Below are positions 18,963 through 28,195 of a stretch of DNA of 32,404 nucleotides, piece after piece. The stretch comes from an archaeon (GTDB lineage: Archaea > Thermoplasmatota > E2 > UBA202 > JdFR-43): the NCBI GenBank assembly GCA_024275755.1, contig JAJRYN010000083.1:1-32404 (forward strand), given 5' to 3'. Both the position numbers and the translations under genes were made by a program. The first letter of the stretch is position 1. Each line of letters begins with the position of its first letter. The notes beneath the pieces are model-generated. The model worked only from the letters and a program-made list of their open reading frames with translations, had not been told where the DNA came from and made no database searches.

Positions 18963-20303
18963 ATGCAACGATTATTTGGAACGAATGGAGTTAGAGGTAT
19001 AACAAATGATAGTATGTCTTCAGAACTTGCACTGAAACTTGGAAAAGCTATAGGGAGCTATTTTGAAGGAAATATAATCATCGCCACAGATACGAGAACA
19101 TCAAATGAAATGCTAAAAAATGCCGTTATATCTGGTTTAATTTCCACAGGATGCAATGTATTTGATGCAAAAATTGCTCCTTCCCCTGCTTTACAATATT
19201 ATGTAAAGCATAGCGATGCCGATGCAGGCGTTATTATCACAGCTTCTCATAATCCACCAGAATTTAATGGTATAAAGGTTGTTGATGAAGATGGTGTTGA
19301 ACTATCAAGAAATAAGGAGAAGGAAATCGAGAAAATATACTTCAATGAGCGTTTTAAAAAGGCGGGATGGAATGAATTGGGTAAAGTTTATGATATCGAT
19401 ATTCTGGATTTTTATATTGAAGGTGTTCTTTCATTAGCAAATACAGAAAAAATAAAAGAAGGCCAGTTTAAAGTTGTCCTTGATTGCGGAAATGGAGCAG
19501 CATGCTATACAATGCCGTACTTGGTTAGTCAAGTGGCAGATGTTATCTCTCTAAATGCTCAGCCAGATGGAAATTTTCCAGGGAGACAGCCAGAGCCCAC
19601 GCCTGAAAATATAAAAGATTTAATGAAAACGGTTAAAGCAACAGGGGCGGATTTGGGCATTGCTTATGATGGTGATGCTGATAGAGCAATCTTTGTTGAC
19701 GAAAATGGGGAATTTGTTTATGGAGATAAAAGCTTAGCAATTATTGCAGGATATAAGGTGGAGAAGAAGAGAGGAAAGGTGGTCACACCTGTTTCGACTT
19801 CTAGCTGCGTGGAGGATTATGTGAAGACAAAAGGAGGAGAGATTGTATATACAAAAGTTGGTGCACCAATAGTGGCAAGAAAAATGCTTGAAATAAATGC
19901 TGTTTTTGGAGGAGAAGAAAATGGCGGGCTGATATTTCCAGAACATCAGTATTGCAGAGACGGAGGAATGGCGAGTATTGCTATGCTTGAATTAATGGCA
20001 GAAAAGGGGAAAAAGTTATCAGAACTTGTTAAAGAAGTGCCTTCTTATTATCTCATTAAAACAAAGGTCAAATGCGAGAATAATAAGGAAATAATGGAGA
20101 GACTTAAAAATAAGGTGGAAGGAGAAAAAATCGATTATACTGATGGAATAAAAGTGTATTCGAAAGATGGCTGGGTTTTAATGAGGCCTTCAGGCACGGA
20201 ACCCATAATCAGGATATATGCAGAAGGAAAAGATGAAAAGACTGCCAGAAGAATTGCTGACAGATATAAAAAATTGATAGAAAAAGAATTGGGCAGGGAT
20301 TGA
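18963..20303 (+). CDS. glmM: Phosphoglucosamine mutase / phosphohexomutase
   Basis: RLFGTNGVRGITND, GVIITASHNPPEFNGIKV, GIAYDGDADRAIFVDENG, MRPSGTEPIIRIYAEG. Confidence 0.9.
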   Translation: MQRLFGTNGVRGITNDSMSSELALKLGKAIGSYFEGNIIIATDTRTSNEMLKNAVISGLISTGCNVFDAKIAPSPALQYYVKHSDADAGVIITASHNPPEFNGIKVVDEDGVELSRNKEKEIEKIYFNERFKKAGWNELGKVYDIDILDFYIEGVLSLANTEKIKEGQFKVVLDCGNGAACYTMPYLVSQVADVISLNAQPDGNFPGRQPEPTPENIKDLMKTVKATGADLGIAYDGDADRAIFVDENGEFVYGDKSLAIIAGYKVEKKRGKVVTPVSTSSCVEDYVKTKGGEIVYTKVGAPIVARKMLEINAVFGGEENGGLIFPEHQYCRDGGMASIAMLELMAEKGKKLSELVKEVPSYYLIKTKVKCENNKEIMERLKNKVEGEKIDYTDGIKVYSKDGWVLMRPSGTEPIIRIYAEGKDEKTARRIADRYKKLIEKELGRD

Positions 20304-20345
20304 AGTTGGGGAGGCGTTTTATAAAAAACGCATCCCTGCCCAATT
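20287..20345. terminator. Nested inverted repeat between convergent genes, candidate terminator/RNA structure
   Basis: Perfect 14-bp arms AATTGGGCAGGGAT (20287-20300) and ATCCCTGCCCAATT (20332-20345); inside, a 7-bp hairpin GCGTTTT-ATAA-AAAACGC (20314-20331). Confidence 0.6.
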
Positions 20346-20372
20346 TCTGGATATTTTGGGCATAAATAAATG

Positions 20373-21083
20373 TTACTGTTTGTTTCGCCTGGCTGCCTGT
20401 ATCGCTTTCTTGAAAACACCCATTAAAGTATGATATTCCCATTTGGAGAGCATTGCTCTTCCTATAACTCTGCGGAATAAAATGCGTGTATTTTCTTTTT
20501 TGTATACAGGGTAATTTATGGCGTCTAGAAACTCATCAAAAAATTCGTACATCTTTTCCTTTTCTCTGCCGTCTGCCAGCAAAACTTCTCTCGGCTCATA
20601 TTTGCTGACAAAAAGTTCATAGAGCAAAATACATACAGCATGAGATAAATTTAGAGAAGGATACTCATCGCTTGTTGGTATTTTGACCAGCAAATCACAT
20701 TTTTTAATTTCTTCATTTAACAAACCATAATCTTCCCTGCCAAAAGCTATGCCCACCCTGCCTTCCATTTTATAAATTTCTTTTGCAAAATCTCTCGCCA
20801 AAAAAACTTTTCTCAAATGATGCTTATCGTCTCTGCTTTCTATGGATGTGGTGCCAACCATATAATCCACTTTTTCCAAAGCTTCATCAAAGGAATCCAG
20901 CAATTCAGCATTGTCTATTATCTCCTGGGCATGCATTGCAAATTTTCTGCATTCGTCTTCATTCAGTGAAAAAGCAGGATTCACGAGTATGAGGTTTTTG
21001 AAACCAAAGTTTTTCATTACTCTTGCTACCGCCCCAGCATTACCTGCGTATTTTGGTTCAACAAGTATAACAAAGGCTTCCAT
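20373..21083 (-). CDS. trmJ: SpoU/TrmJ-type RNA 2'-O-methyltransferase
   Basis: FVILVEPKYAGNAGAVARVMKNFGFKNLILVNP, VGTTSIESRDDKHHLRK, VGIAFGREDYGLLNEEIKKCDLLVKIPTSDEYPSLNLSHAVCILLYEL. Confidence 0.85.
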   Translation of the reverse strand: MEAFVILVEPKYAGNAGAVARVMKNFGFKNLILVNPAFSLNEDECRKFAMHAQEIIDNAELLDSFDEALEKVDYMVGTTSIESRDDKHHLRKVFLARDFAKEIYKMEGRVGIAFGREDYGLLNEEIKKCDLLVKIPTSDEYPSLNLSHAVCILLYELFVSKYEPREVLLADGREKEKMYEFFDEFLDAINYPVYKKENTRILFRRVIGRAMLSKWEYHTLMGVFKKAIQAARRNKQ

Positions 21084-23236
21084 TATAGACTGAATATGTA
21101 AACCATTATTGGAACTGTCTCTTCCTTTAAGCCTGCTTTATTGTAGGCAACTGCATGAATATAATGATATCCTATAGCCCCTCTCCACAGCCACTCATAT
21201 GGAGCGACGGTATCTATGTTCTGCACAAATCCATCCACATAGAATGTAACATTTTATATGTCTGAATGCGGATCGTATGCAATTGTTCTAACTACTATTC
21301 TGCCAATTATTACTGTATTTCCACTTGCAAGCGGCCATATCTGACGGTCAAATAGATAGAGATATCCTGTTAATGGACGCTGTAAAGTAATGGTTGGCTC
21401 TGTTTTGTCTATTTTTATCTCAACACTTTTTATACTCTCGTTATTGCCTTTATCGTCTCCACTATAAAATTCGAGCAAATGTTCCCCTTCCTGGCTCATA
21501 ATAAAGGGTGCTGTATATGTCTGCCATGCGCCACCATCTATCCTGTATTTGGTAAAGGCTATAGCATCTCCATCGGGATCAGTAGCACTCAATGACACAT
21601 TGACATCGGTAACATACCAGCCATTCTTACCGTTTGGTGTGGAAGGATTTAGAGTATAGGTGGTTACAGGCGGGGAATTTTCTGAGACTATTGTGAAATG
21701 ATATACACCACTTTTTACAGCGTTACCAAGATTATCCTTTGCATAGATGGTAAAATCGTATGTTCCGGGCAGCGTATAAATTTCTTTTCTGTAGTAAGTG
21801 GTGCATGGCTTATGGTGCATTGTGAAATTTGCAGTGGAACAATCAGGATAAATTACTTCAAGATATACTCCATCTACTCCTGCACCATTATCGATAATGG
21901 TACAGCTCACATTCACATATCCTCCCGATGTCTGTGTGGAGGGATTGGCAACAATATTTGAGATGCTTGGGGGTGTGTTATCCACAATGTATGTCCTGTT
22001 GTGTGTAATTTCTTCATTTCCCACATTGTCAACGCTGTAATATTCAACATAATTTTTACCTTCCTTACTCAAAGAAAATGCTCCTGTATAAAGGTAGAAA
22101 TTATTTGATTTTCCTACTCCTGTTCCCGGAGAGGGATTCCATGAACCATTCCATATTCGATAATATGTTGAATCGACACCAGATACTGCATCTGTGGCAG
22201 ATAAGGTTATGGAAGAGGATGAAGTAACATAATTTATATAGGCTGGTGTCGCCTGAATCGTTGTTGAAGGAGCATTAATATCTATTGCTATGCTTTCATC
22301 AGCTGTTAAGGGTGCTGCTTCAACATTACTTGCATTATCCTCTGCCCTTGTATGCAATTCATAATAGCCCTCTCCATTTGGGGCATTGAAATTCCACTGC
22401 CATGGTGGCGTTGTATCAGCAGCAAATGTCTGCCATGCACCCCATGTTGCATTATCGCTACTGTATCTATAATACAGAGTAACTTGTTTTACACCAGAAA
22501 GTGCATCGGATGCAGAAGCTGTTGTCACAACAGGCAATGCAGTATACCAGTATGCCATTGCATCCACACTTGATGTAGGAGCAGTTATGTCATAACCTGC
22601 GTTCTCATCAGCTGTTAATGGAGCTGCTTCGCTGTTGCCAGCGGTATCGTTTGCTATTGAATAAAATTCATAATAGCCCTCTCCACTTGGAAAATTAAAA
22701 TTCCATTGCCAAGGCGAGGCCAAATCTTTGGCAAAGAAAGTCCATGCACCCCATGTTGCATTATCGGCGCTATATCTATACCACAAAGAAACATTTGCCA
22801 GTGCATAATTATCGCTTGCTGTTGCTGTTAAACTCGCTATAGCATTATGCCAGTATGTTGTTGCATCAATCTGGCTTGAAGGGGAAGTAGTATCCTGCAA
22901 AACAAAAGTGTATGTAACTGAGGTAGCCCATCCTGTGGCATTATATGCTTTGACAATGTAGGAATATGTGCCCAGTGGATCAGGATATGCATAGGTATGA
23001 TTGTAATACCAAGTGGTTGGAGCAATATAAGTCATTGAATAATTTCCCATTAAGGTTGCATTTGGATAATAAATTTCAACATATGCTTGATCAGCGTTGG
23101 TTATATCTGCTGTAATATTATTATATCCGGGCACTTCAACAGGGTCTGGAGCATCGCTAACAGAATTAATGGTAGGTTGAGCAAATGCATAAATAGCAAT
23201 TGCAAAAACCATACCCAGCATAAGCAGCTTCTTCAT
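21083..23236 (-). pseudogene. Secreted Ig-like/OmpL47-like repeat protein interrupted by in-frame TAA at 21254-21256
   Basis: Signal peptide MKKLLMLGMVFAIAIYAFAQ; tandem Ig-like repeats. The 660-aa ORF stops at 21254, but the frame continues NVTFYVDGFVQNIDTVAPYEWLWRGAIGYHYIHAVAYNKAGLKEETVPIMVYIFSL to TAA at 21083-21085, completing a module also at the C-terminus of the M28 protein. Labelled pseudogene provisionally; could be an assembly error. Confidence 0.65.
22296..22913 (-). repeat. Tandem in-gene repeat, period ~309 bp (103 aa)
   Basis: Near-identical blocks, e.g. ttcataatagccctctcca at 22358 and 22667, tcatcagctgttaa at 22296 and 22605, ccatgcaccccatgttgcattatcg in both units; protein units NATWGAW..PWQWNFN.P.GEGYYE...EAAPLTADE. 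Confidence 0.7.
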
Positions 23237-23242
23237 ATATGA

Positions 23243-23263
23243 TTAATATTCCCAGAATATTAA
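23243..23263. promoter_or_regulatory. Perfect 9-bp inverted repeat (3-nt spacer) in the promoter of the Ig-like repeat gene
   Basis: TTAATATTC-CCA-GAATATTAA, 7-27 nt upstream of the start codon at 23236. Confidence 0.4.
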
Positions 23264-23279
23264 AATCTTTTGGAATGGA

Positions 23280-23364
23280 TGCGAGGGGCCGGATTTGAAC
23301 CGGCGATGGCCTACGCCAGCAGATCTTGAGTCTGCCGCCTTGGACCTGGCTTGGCTACCCTCGC
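23280..23364 (-). tRNA. tRNA-Leu (anticodon CAA)
   Basis: GCGAGGGTAGCCAAGCCAGGTCCAAGGCGGCAGACTCAAGATCTGCTGGCGTAGGCCATCGCCGGTTCAAATCCGGCCCCTCGC(A); acceptor GCGAGGG/CCCTCGC, anticodon stem GCAGA-CTCAAGA-TCTGC, long variable arm, GGTTCAAATCC T-arm. CCA not encoded, no intron. Confidence 0.95.
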
Positions 23365-23396
23365 TTGAACATAATATTGATGGAATTTTTTAAACT

Positions 23397-24680
23397 TTAC
23401 CATAGCTTTTTCTTGAAAAATGTTAAATCTATGCTATTCCAGTCGTCGAAGTCGTTTTTGCCATGGCTCCCATCTGAATAATCAACGAGATGCCAAGAAT
23501 AGCGGTAATTCATGCAGCTTTTGTAATTACGATATTTCCAGTAACCTGTTTGCCATGGAAAGCGAGTGTTTTGGTTGTCAATACCATTAAATGTAGAGTC
23601 GAACAAGCCGAGATTGTGGCCGAGTTCATGCATGAAAAGGCTTGCTGTTGCCAGAATGCGCTTTGTTCTGGAAAGACGATATGTTTTTATTGTCCCTACA
23701 CCAAGGAAAAATGAGTCAAGCACAGGGTATATACCTCCATTGAAATTGAAGCCAGCAACACTTTTTCTCCAGCTATTTGTGCATCCTATGACAGCATAGT
23801 GAAATATTCCAAATCTGGGGTTGTTTTTATCATTGTGCAAGAAATAGTTCCAGTAAAACAGGCGTAAAGTATCTCCATCTATTTCCTTGTAAAATGGCAG
23901 TTCTTCATCAACATCAATATGCAAGGTTATATTGTGCTTTGCAAAAGCATCATATAACATCTGTATGCTTTCTTCATACAATTCATATCCAGGCATATAA
24001 TCGACTTCAATGAATAAATCTTTGGCAAAAGGATCGGCAAGCCAGTCTGCCATATAATATTCTTCATAATCATTCAAGCCATCATTATCATAATCAATGC
24101 TGTGATTTTCCACAACGAAATCACTAAAGCCGTATTTATCCTCCCATTCTATGGGTAAGCCATCATTGTCATAATCCTTGCCATAATCGCTTTTCATTGG
24201 ATCTGTTTTGTAAATATTTACCTCTTCCCAGTATGTTAGGCCGTCTTTATCATAGTCATTGTAAAAAATATCAAACCATATTTCTATGCCATTCAACTTT
24301 ATATGTCCATAGCCATCAGCATCGCCCAAAAAATCATCTCCAAACCAGTTTCCAGTTGCTAAATCATATGTAATCTGCTTTGTTTCAAATCCTACTTTAA
24401 ATTTTATGTCAACTGCTTGTTTGCTGTCATCCACATTCTGCCATGCTGTGAAATCTAGCATAACATCTCCTTTGAGCCATGTTTCGTTTTTCATTCCATC
24501 TATGAAAATTTTTATTTCGTAGTTTTTCTCTCCTTCCATGCTTCTTGCTCTCTTTATTTTAACTGCAAGTTTAATATCAACTAAAGGATCGAAATCTGCA
24601 GATGCATCTTTTGTCAAATCCGCTATAAGAGCGTTTGCTGGTAAAAGTAAAAGAATAGCAGCAAGGATAACCACTTTCAT
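23397..24680 (-). CDS. Secreted metzincin-like Zn metalloprotease with Ca-binding/thrombospondin-3-like repeats
   Basis: Signal peptide MKVVILAAILLLLPANA; YDKDGLTYWEE, YDNDGLPIEWED, YDNDGLNDYEE repeats; FMHELGHNLGLFD (HExxHxxGxxD) and later CMNYRYS Met-turn-like motif. Confidence 0.82.
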   Translation of the reverse strand: MKVVILAAILLLLPANALIADLTKDASADFDPLVDIKLAVKIKRARSMEGEKNYEIKIFIDGMKNETWLKGDVMLDFTAWQNVDDSKQAVDIKFKVGFETKQITYDLATGNWFGDDFLGDADGYGHIKLNGIEIWFDIFYNDYDKDGLTYWEEVNIYKTDPMKSDYGKDYDNDGLPIEWEDKYGFSDFVVENHSIDYDNDGLNDYEEYYMADWLADPFAKDLFIEVDYMPGYELYEESIQMLYDAFAKHNITLHIDVDEELPFYKEIDGDTLRLFYWNYFLHNDKNNPRFGIFHYAVIGCTNSWRKSVAGFNFNGGIYPVLDSFFLGVGTIKTYRLSRTKRILATASLFMHELGHNLGLFDSTFNGIDNQNTRFPWQTGYWKYRNYKSCMNYRYSWHLVDYSDGSHGKNDFDDWNSIDLTFFKKKLW

Positions 24681-24718
24681 GAGGGTTAAACATTTATACT
24701 AATTAAATTTTTGCCAGC
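24681..24718. promoter_or_regulatory. 38-bp divergent promoter region between metalloprotease and transglutaminase-like lipoprotein genes
   Basis: gagggttaaacatttatactaattaaatttttgccagc; AT-rich TATA-like elements readable on both strands (atttatact +; ttaattag/gtataaat -). Confidence 0.45.
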
Positions 24719-25786
24719 ATGAAGAAACTGGCAATAATTGCCTTGATTTGCCTCACTGGCTGCATTTTTATTGAAGATGTTGAGAGGGAAGGATTCAGCC
24801 AGAAGGATTTAACTGCTCCTTTACCTTATAACTTTCTTTTACAGAAAAAACCCATAGCAGATTCTTTTCTTCCAGTTTCATACAGTTACAATATATCGTG
24901 GCAGATATCAGATTTATATGAAGGATACAGAGGAGCTTTCAGAATAGAAATAGAAAATACTGGAAAACATGCTTTGTTCATATATGGATTTGCAATAAAT
25001 ATTGACGGCAAGGAACAAAAATCAGATTGGGATGGAGGAAAAGAAATATTGCCAGGTGAAAGAGATACATTCATTTTTTCTTTTGTTTGCCCTGCTGCTG
25101 GAGAATATAACTACAGGATAGGTGTTTATTTCATGGCAAAGGGCAGGAGATGGTATGATTACGGGCTGAAATACATAAAAGGAGAGAGACAGTTGGAAGT
25201 GAAGAATTTCGAAAGCGCCAGCTACAAACTCTACAAAAACTATTACGTCTACTTCGATAAGATAAACAAGCTGGTTGACCCCTATGATGCTGATATACAC
25301 AAAAAAACGCTGGAAATTACTTCAAAATATGGTGGCAATTATAATACAGCAAAAATGTGCGCCATCTTTGACTGGATTTATGAAAACGTCGAATATGTAA
25401 ATGATACAGATGATGAATGGAATGAACCTTCATATGCCCTTTATCACGGTGGGGACTGCGAAGAATTTGCCATGCTGATGGCAGCAATGGTGACGGCGGC
25501 GGGAGGAACCGCTAGGGTGTATCTAACAGATAATCATGCGTTTGCAGCAGTTTACATTGGAAAAGATTTATCACTTTTGAAAAACATAGATGCTTATTAC
25601 AGTGCTAATCTTAGCTATGCATTTTTTGAAGATGATTTTGGCTACTGGCTTGTTGCTGACCCGCTGGCAACATTTTATATTGGCGGGCTACCGGTTGGAA
25701 GTGTTGTAATGGCAAAAGATGGGAAATATTATGAGTGGAGTATTCTGACAAGTAAATTATATGCAATAGATGTTTTAAAGGAATAA
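24719..25786 (+). CDS. Transglutaminase-like putative lipoprotein
   Basis: MKKLAIIALICLTGC lipobox; YHGGDCEEFAMLMAAMVTAAGGTARVYL...DNHAFAAVYI...GYWLVADPLA (Cys/His/Asp order). Confidence 0.85.
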   Translation: MKKLAIIALICLTGCIFIEDVEREGFSQKDLTAPLPYNFLLQKKPIADSFLPVSYSYNISWQISDLYEGYRGAFRIEIENTGKHALFIYGFAINIDGKEQKSDWDGGKEILPGERDTFIFSFVCPAAGEYNYRIGVYFMAKGRRWYDYGLKYIKGERQLEVKNFESASYKLYKNYYVYFDKINKLVDPYDADIHKKTLEITSKYGGNYNTAKMCAIFDWIYENVEYVNDTDDEWNEPSYALYHGGDCEEFAMLMAAMVTAAGGTARVYLTDNHAFAAVYIGKDLSLLKNIDAYYSANLSYAFFEDDFGYWLVADPLATFYIGGLPVGSVVMAKDGKYYEWSILTSKLYAIDVLKE

Positions 25787-25817
25787 CATTATAAATTTGG
25801 AAAGGATTTAAAAATGG

Positions 25818-26198
25818 ATGTATAGAATTCCCAAGGAAGAGGAAATTAGAGGAGTGCTTTATAAGGTATTAAGGAGACATGGCTCATTTTCCTCATTAAA
25901 TAAACTTCGCCATGCCATTTTAGAAGAATTAAAAAAGATAAACGAGGAGTATACAGTGAGTATAAAAAGGGCCAGAATTATTGCTGCGAGGGCAGGATTT
26001 GTCAAGGTGAATGTAAAGAAAAAGCATGGCAAGAAAAAATTTGAGAAATGTCCTGTGTGTGGAGGAAAGCTAAGAGAGATAAAAAATTTGTCTTTGCTTG
26101 GAAAGGAGGTTGTAGTTGGCTACAAATGTGAATTATGCAAGTACAAGGGAAAAATATATGAGGTGCCAGTAAGATATTCATTTCATCTTACTAAGTGA
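25818..26198 (+). CDS. Conserved archaeal-type zinc-ribbon protein
   Basis: KCPVCGGKLREIKNLSLLGKEVVVGYKCELCKYKGKIYEVPVRY (CxxC...CxxC), basic helical N-terminus. Confidence 0.7.
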   Translation: MYRIPKEEEIRGVLYKVLRRHGSFSSLNKLRHAILEELKKINEEYTVSIKRARIIAARAGFVKVNVKKKHGKKKFEKCPVCGGKLREIKNLSLLGKEVVVGYKCELCKYKGKIYEVPVRYSFHLTK

Positions 26199-26995
26199 AA
26201 TTTATCGGCAAGTAAATCCCTTATTTTCATTATTTCCTCTGCTACCTCATATTTGAACTGAGGTTTTGTTTCTGATACACCTTTTTCTGTTATGAAATGA
26301 CTTATGTAGTAAGAGGGGGTTAAATCGAAGTAGAAGTTTCTTAATTTTATCTTCTCTGGAGCGTTCTTCCATATTTCTTTGCCATCCTCTTCTTTTATAA
26401 AAACAAATGGAAAAGTCTTGTAAGAAGATGCTGCAACATAAAATGGCTTTTTCTTTTCTTTTGCGTATACAGCTAGAGCGGAAGTGCCAATTTTATTCAG
26501 AATGCCATCTGTTAAAATTGCATCTGCCCCTGTTATAACAATATCTGCTTCATCTAAAAAAGAAAAAATGGCTGCATCTGTCGTCAACATAACTTCAAAA
26601 TCATTGCATAATTCCTTTGCAAGTTTTCTCCCCTCATATTTGGGACGTGACTCGCTACATATTATTTTAATATTCTTGCCTTTACATGCTCTAAGTATTT
26701 TTGCTACAGTAGAACTTCTGCTATAAGTTAAGACTGTATAGCCATCTTTTATCGCTTTCTTTCCATGTTCAACAACTTTCTCATTTACCTTCTTCATTTC
26801 CTCAAATTTTTCTTTCGCTTTTTCTCCATATAAAAAGGCGAAATTGGCTATGTTCCAAATGGAAGCCATTGATGGATATAATGAAAGCATGGCAAGGCAC
26901 TTCTCAAAAAGTTCTTTTTTACCGATATATTTGCCAATATAATCTATTGCCTTCATTTCAATTTCCGCTGCCCCTGATATTCTATCCTGTTTCAT
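26183..26995 (-). CDS. eIF2B alpha / ribose-1,5-bisphosphate isomerase-like protein
   Basis: Likely start MKQDRISGAAEIEMKAIDYI at 26995 (tracked start 27115 adds an implausible N-terminus); TYSRSSTVAKIL, CSESRPKYEGRKLA, ITGADAILTDGILNKIGTSALAVYAKEKKKPFYVAASSYKTFP. Confidence 0.85.
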   Translation of the reverse strand: MKQDRISGAAEIEMKAIDYIGKYIGKKELFEKCLAMLSLYPSMASIWNIANFAFLYGEKAKEKFEEMKKVNEKVVEHGKKAIKDGYTVLTYSRSSTVAKILRACKGKNIKIICSESRPKYEGRKLAKELCNDFEVMLTTDAAIFSFLDEADIVITGADAILTDGILNKIGTSALAVYAKEKKKPFYVAASSYKTFPFVFIKEEDGKEIWKNAPEKIKLRNFYFDLTPSYYISHFITEKGVSETKPQFKYEVAEEIMKIRDLLADKFHLVR

Positions 26996-27033
26996 AATGA
27001 AAAATGCACAGCGTAATAAATGGTTTTGTTCTT

Positions 27034-27768
27034 TTACCCTATATACAGCCCGCCAGTAACTAAAATTACCTCTCCAGTTACATAATCTGCGAGATTGCTC
27101 GCTAAAAACAAGCAAACGTTGGCAACATCCTCCGGCATTCCAAGCCTTTTCAAAGGAATTTCCTCTATTCTTTTTCTTCTTTGCTCTTCCGTGTAGTTGG
27201 CTATTATATCTGTATCTATAGTGCCCGGCGCCACTGCGTTAACATTTATTTTTCTTTCTGCCAGTTCTATGGCCAGGCTTCGCATTAAACCAAGGATTCC
27301 TGCCTTGCTTGCAGCATAATCGGCTCCATGAGATGAACCTCGAAAGGCAAGCTGGGATGAAATGAATATAATTTTGCTGCCTTCTTTCATATATGGCAAT
27401 GCATTTTTGCACATGTTATAGCATGATTTCAGATTTGTTTCAATTATTTCGTCCCACTGTTTTTCGTCCGTCTCTTCAAATTTACTCCTCTTATATATGC
27501 CTGCATTATTTACGAGCACATCGATTCTTTCGGCCACATTTACAAATTCCTCAACAATTTTTCTTGTCTCATTAAATTTCCCTACATCTGCTGGCAATAA
27601 AATCCCATCTGAATATTTCTTAACTTCCTTCAGCACTTCCTTTGCCTTTTCATGGCTCTTAAAATAATTTATTCCAACAAAAGCACCATGCTCTGCAAAT
27701 TTTATTGCTATTGCTCTTCCTATGCCTCTGCTTGCCCCTGTTATCAAAGCTTTTTTGCCATCTAACAT
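27034..27768 (-). CDS. SDR family oxidoreductase (FabG-like)
   Basis: ALITGASRGIGRAIAIKFAEHGA, DVLVNNAGIYKRS, YAASKAGILGLMRSLAIELAERKINVNAVAPGTIDT. Confidence 0.9.
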   Translation of the reverse strand: MLDGKKALITGASRGIGRAIAIKFAEHGAFVGINYFKSHEKAKEVLKEVKKYSDGILLPADVGKFNETRKIVEEFVNVAERIDVLVNNAGIYKRSKFEETDEKQWDEIIETNLKSCYNMCKNALPYMKEGSKIIFISSQLAFRGSSHGADYAASKAGILGLMRSLAIELAERKINVNAVAPGTIDTDIIANYTEEQRRKRIEEIPLKRLGMPEDVANVCLFLASNLADYVTGEVILVTGGLYIG

Positions 27769-27769
27769 T

Positions 27770-28195
27770 TCACTGCAATCTTTTATATAATTTTACAACT
27801 GCTTCAACTGCCTGCTTCGCCCTGTCTATTCTTTCCTCTGCCTGCAATCTGCTCATGCCCGGCCCTGTTATTCCAAAGCCGAGAGGCTTATCATATTGAA
27901 TAGCCAAATCGATTAATTTTCTGGCAGCATGCTGCATGACAACTTCATCATGCTCTGTCTCACCTTCGATCACAGCTCCTAATGCAACAACTCCATCAAT
28001 GTTCATGTCCTGCATGAGTTTTTTTGCAGCAATGGGCATATCTAATACGCCTGGAACCTTTATAATCTTCTCCACCTTAGCTCCTAAAAATTCAGCATGT
28101 TCTTTGGCTCGCTCAAGCATCATCATGGTTATGTCATAGTTGAATTCGGAGACGACAATGCCTATCCTTATTTCCTCTCCTCTTTCCCTCTTCAT
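27770..28195 (-). CDS. ribH: 6,7-dimethyl-8-ribityllumazine synthase
   Basis: IGIVVSEFNYDIT, KVPGVLDMPIAAKKL, GVVALGAVIEGETEHDEVV, PLGFGITGPGMSRLQAEERI. Confidence 0.93.
   Translation of the reverse strand: MKRERGEEIRIGIVVSEFNYDITMMMLERAKEHAEFLGAKVEKIIKVPGVLDMPIAAKKLMQDMNIDGVVALGAVIEGETEHDEVVMQHAARKLIDLAIQYDKPLGFGITGPGMSRLQAEERIDRAKQAVEAVVKLYKRLQ

Noticed and set aside
26996-27115. Extended N-terminus of the eIF2B-like ORF (MLVFSEQSRRLCNWRGNFSYW...)
   Set aside because: Overlaps the SDR gene's 3' end and lacks family similarity; the internal ATG at 26995 matches the expected start.
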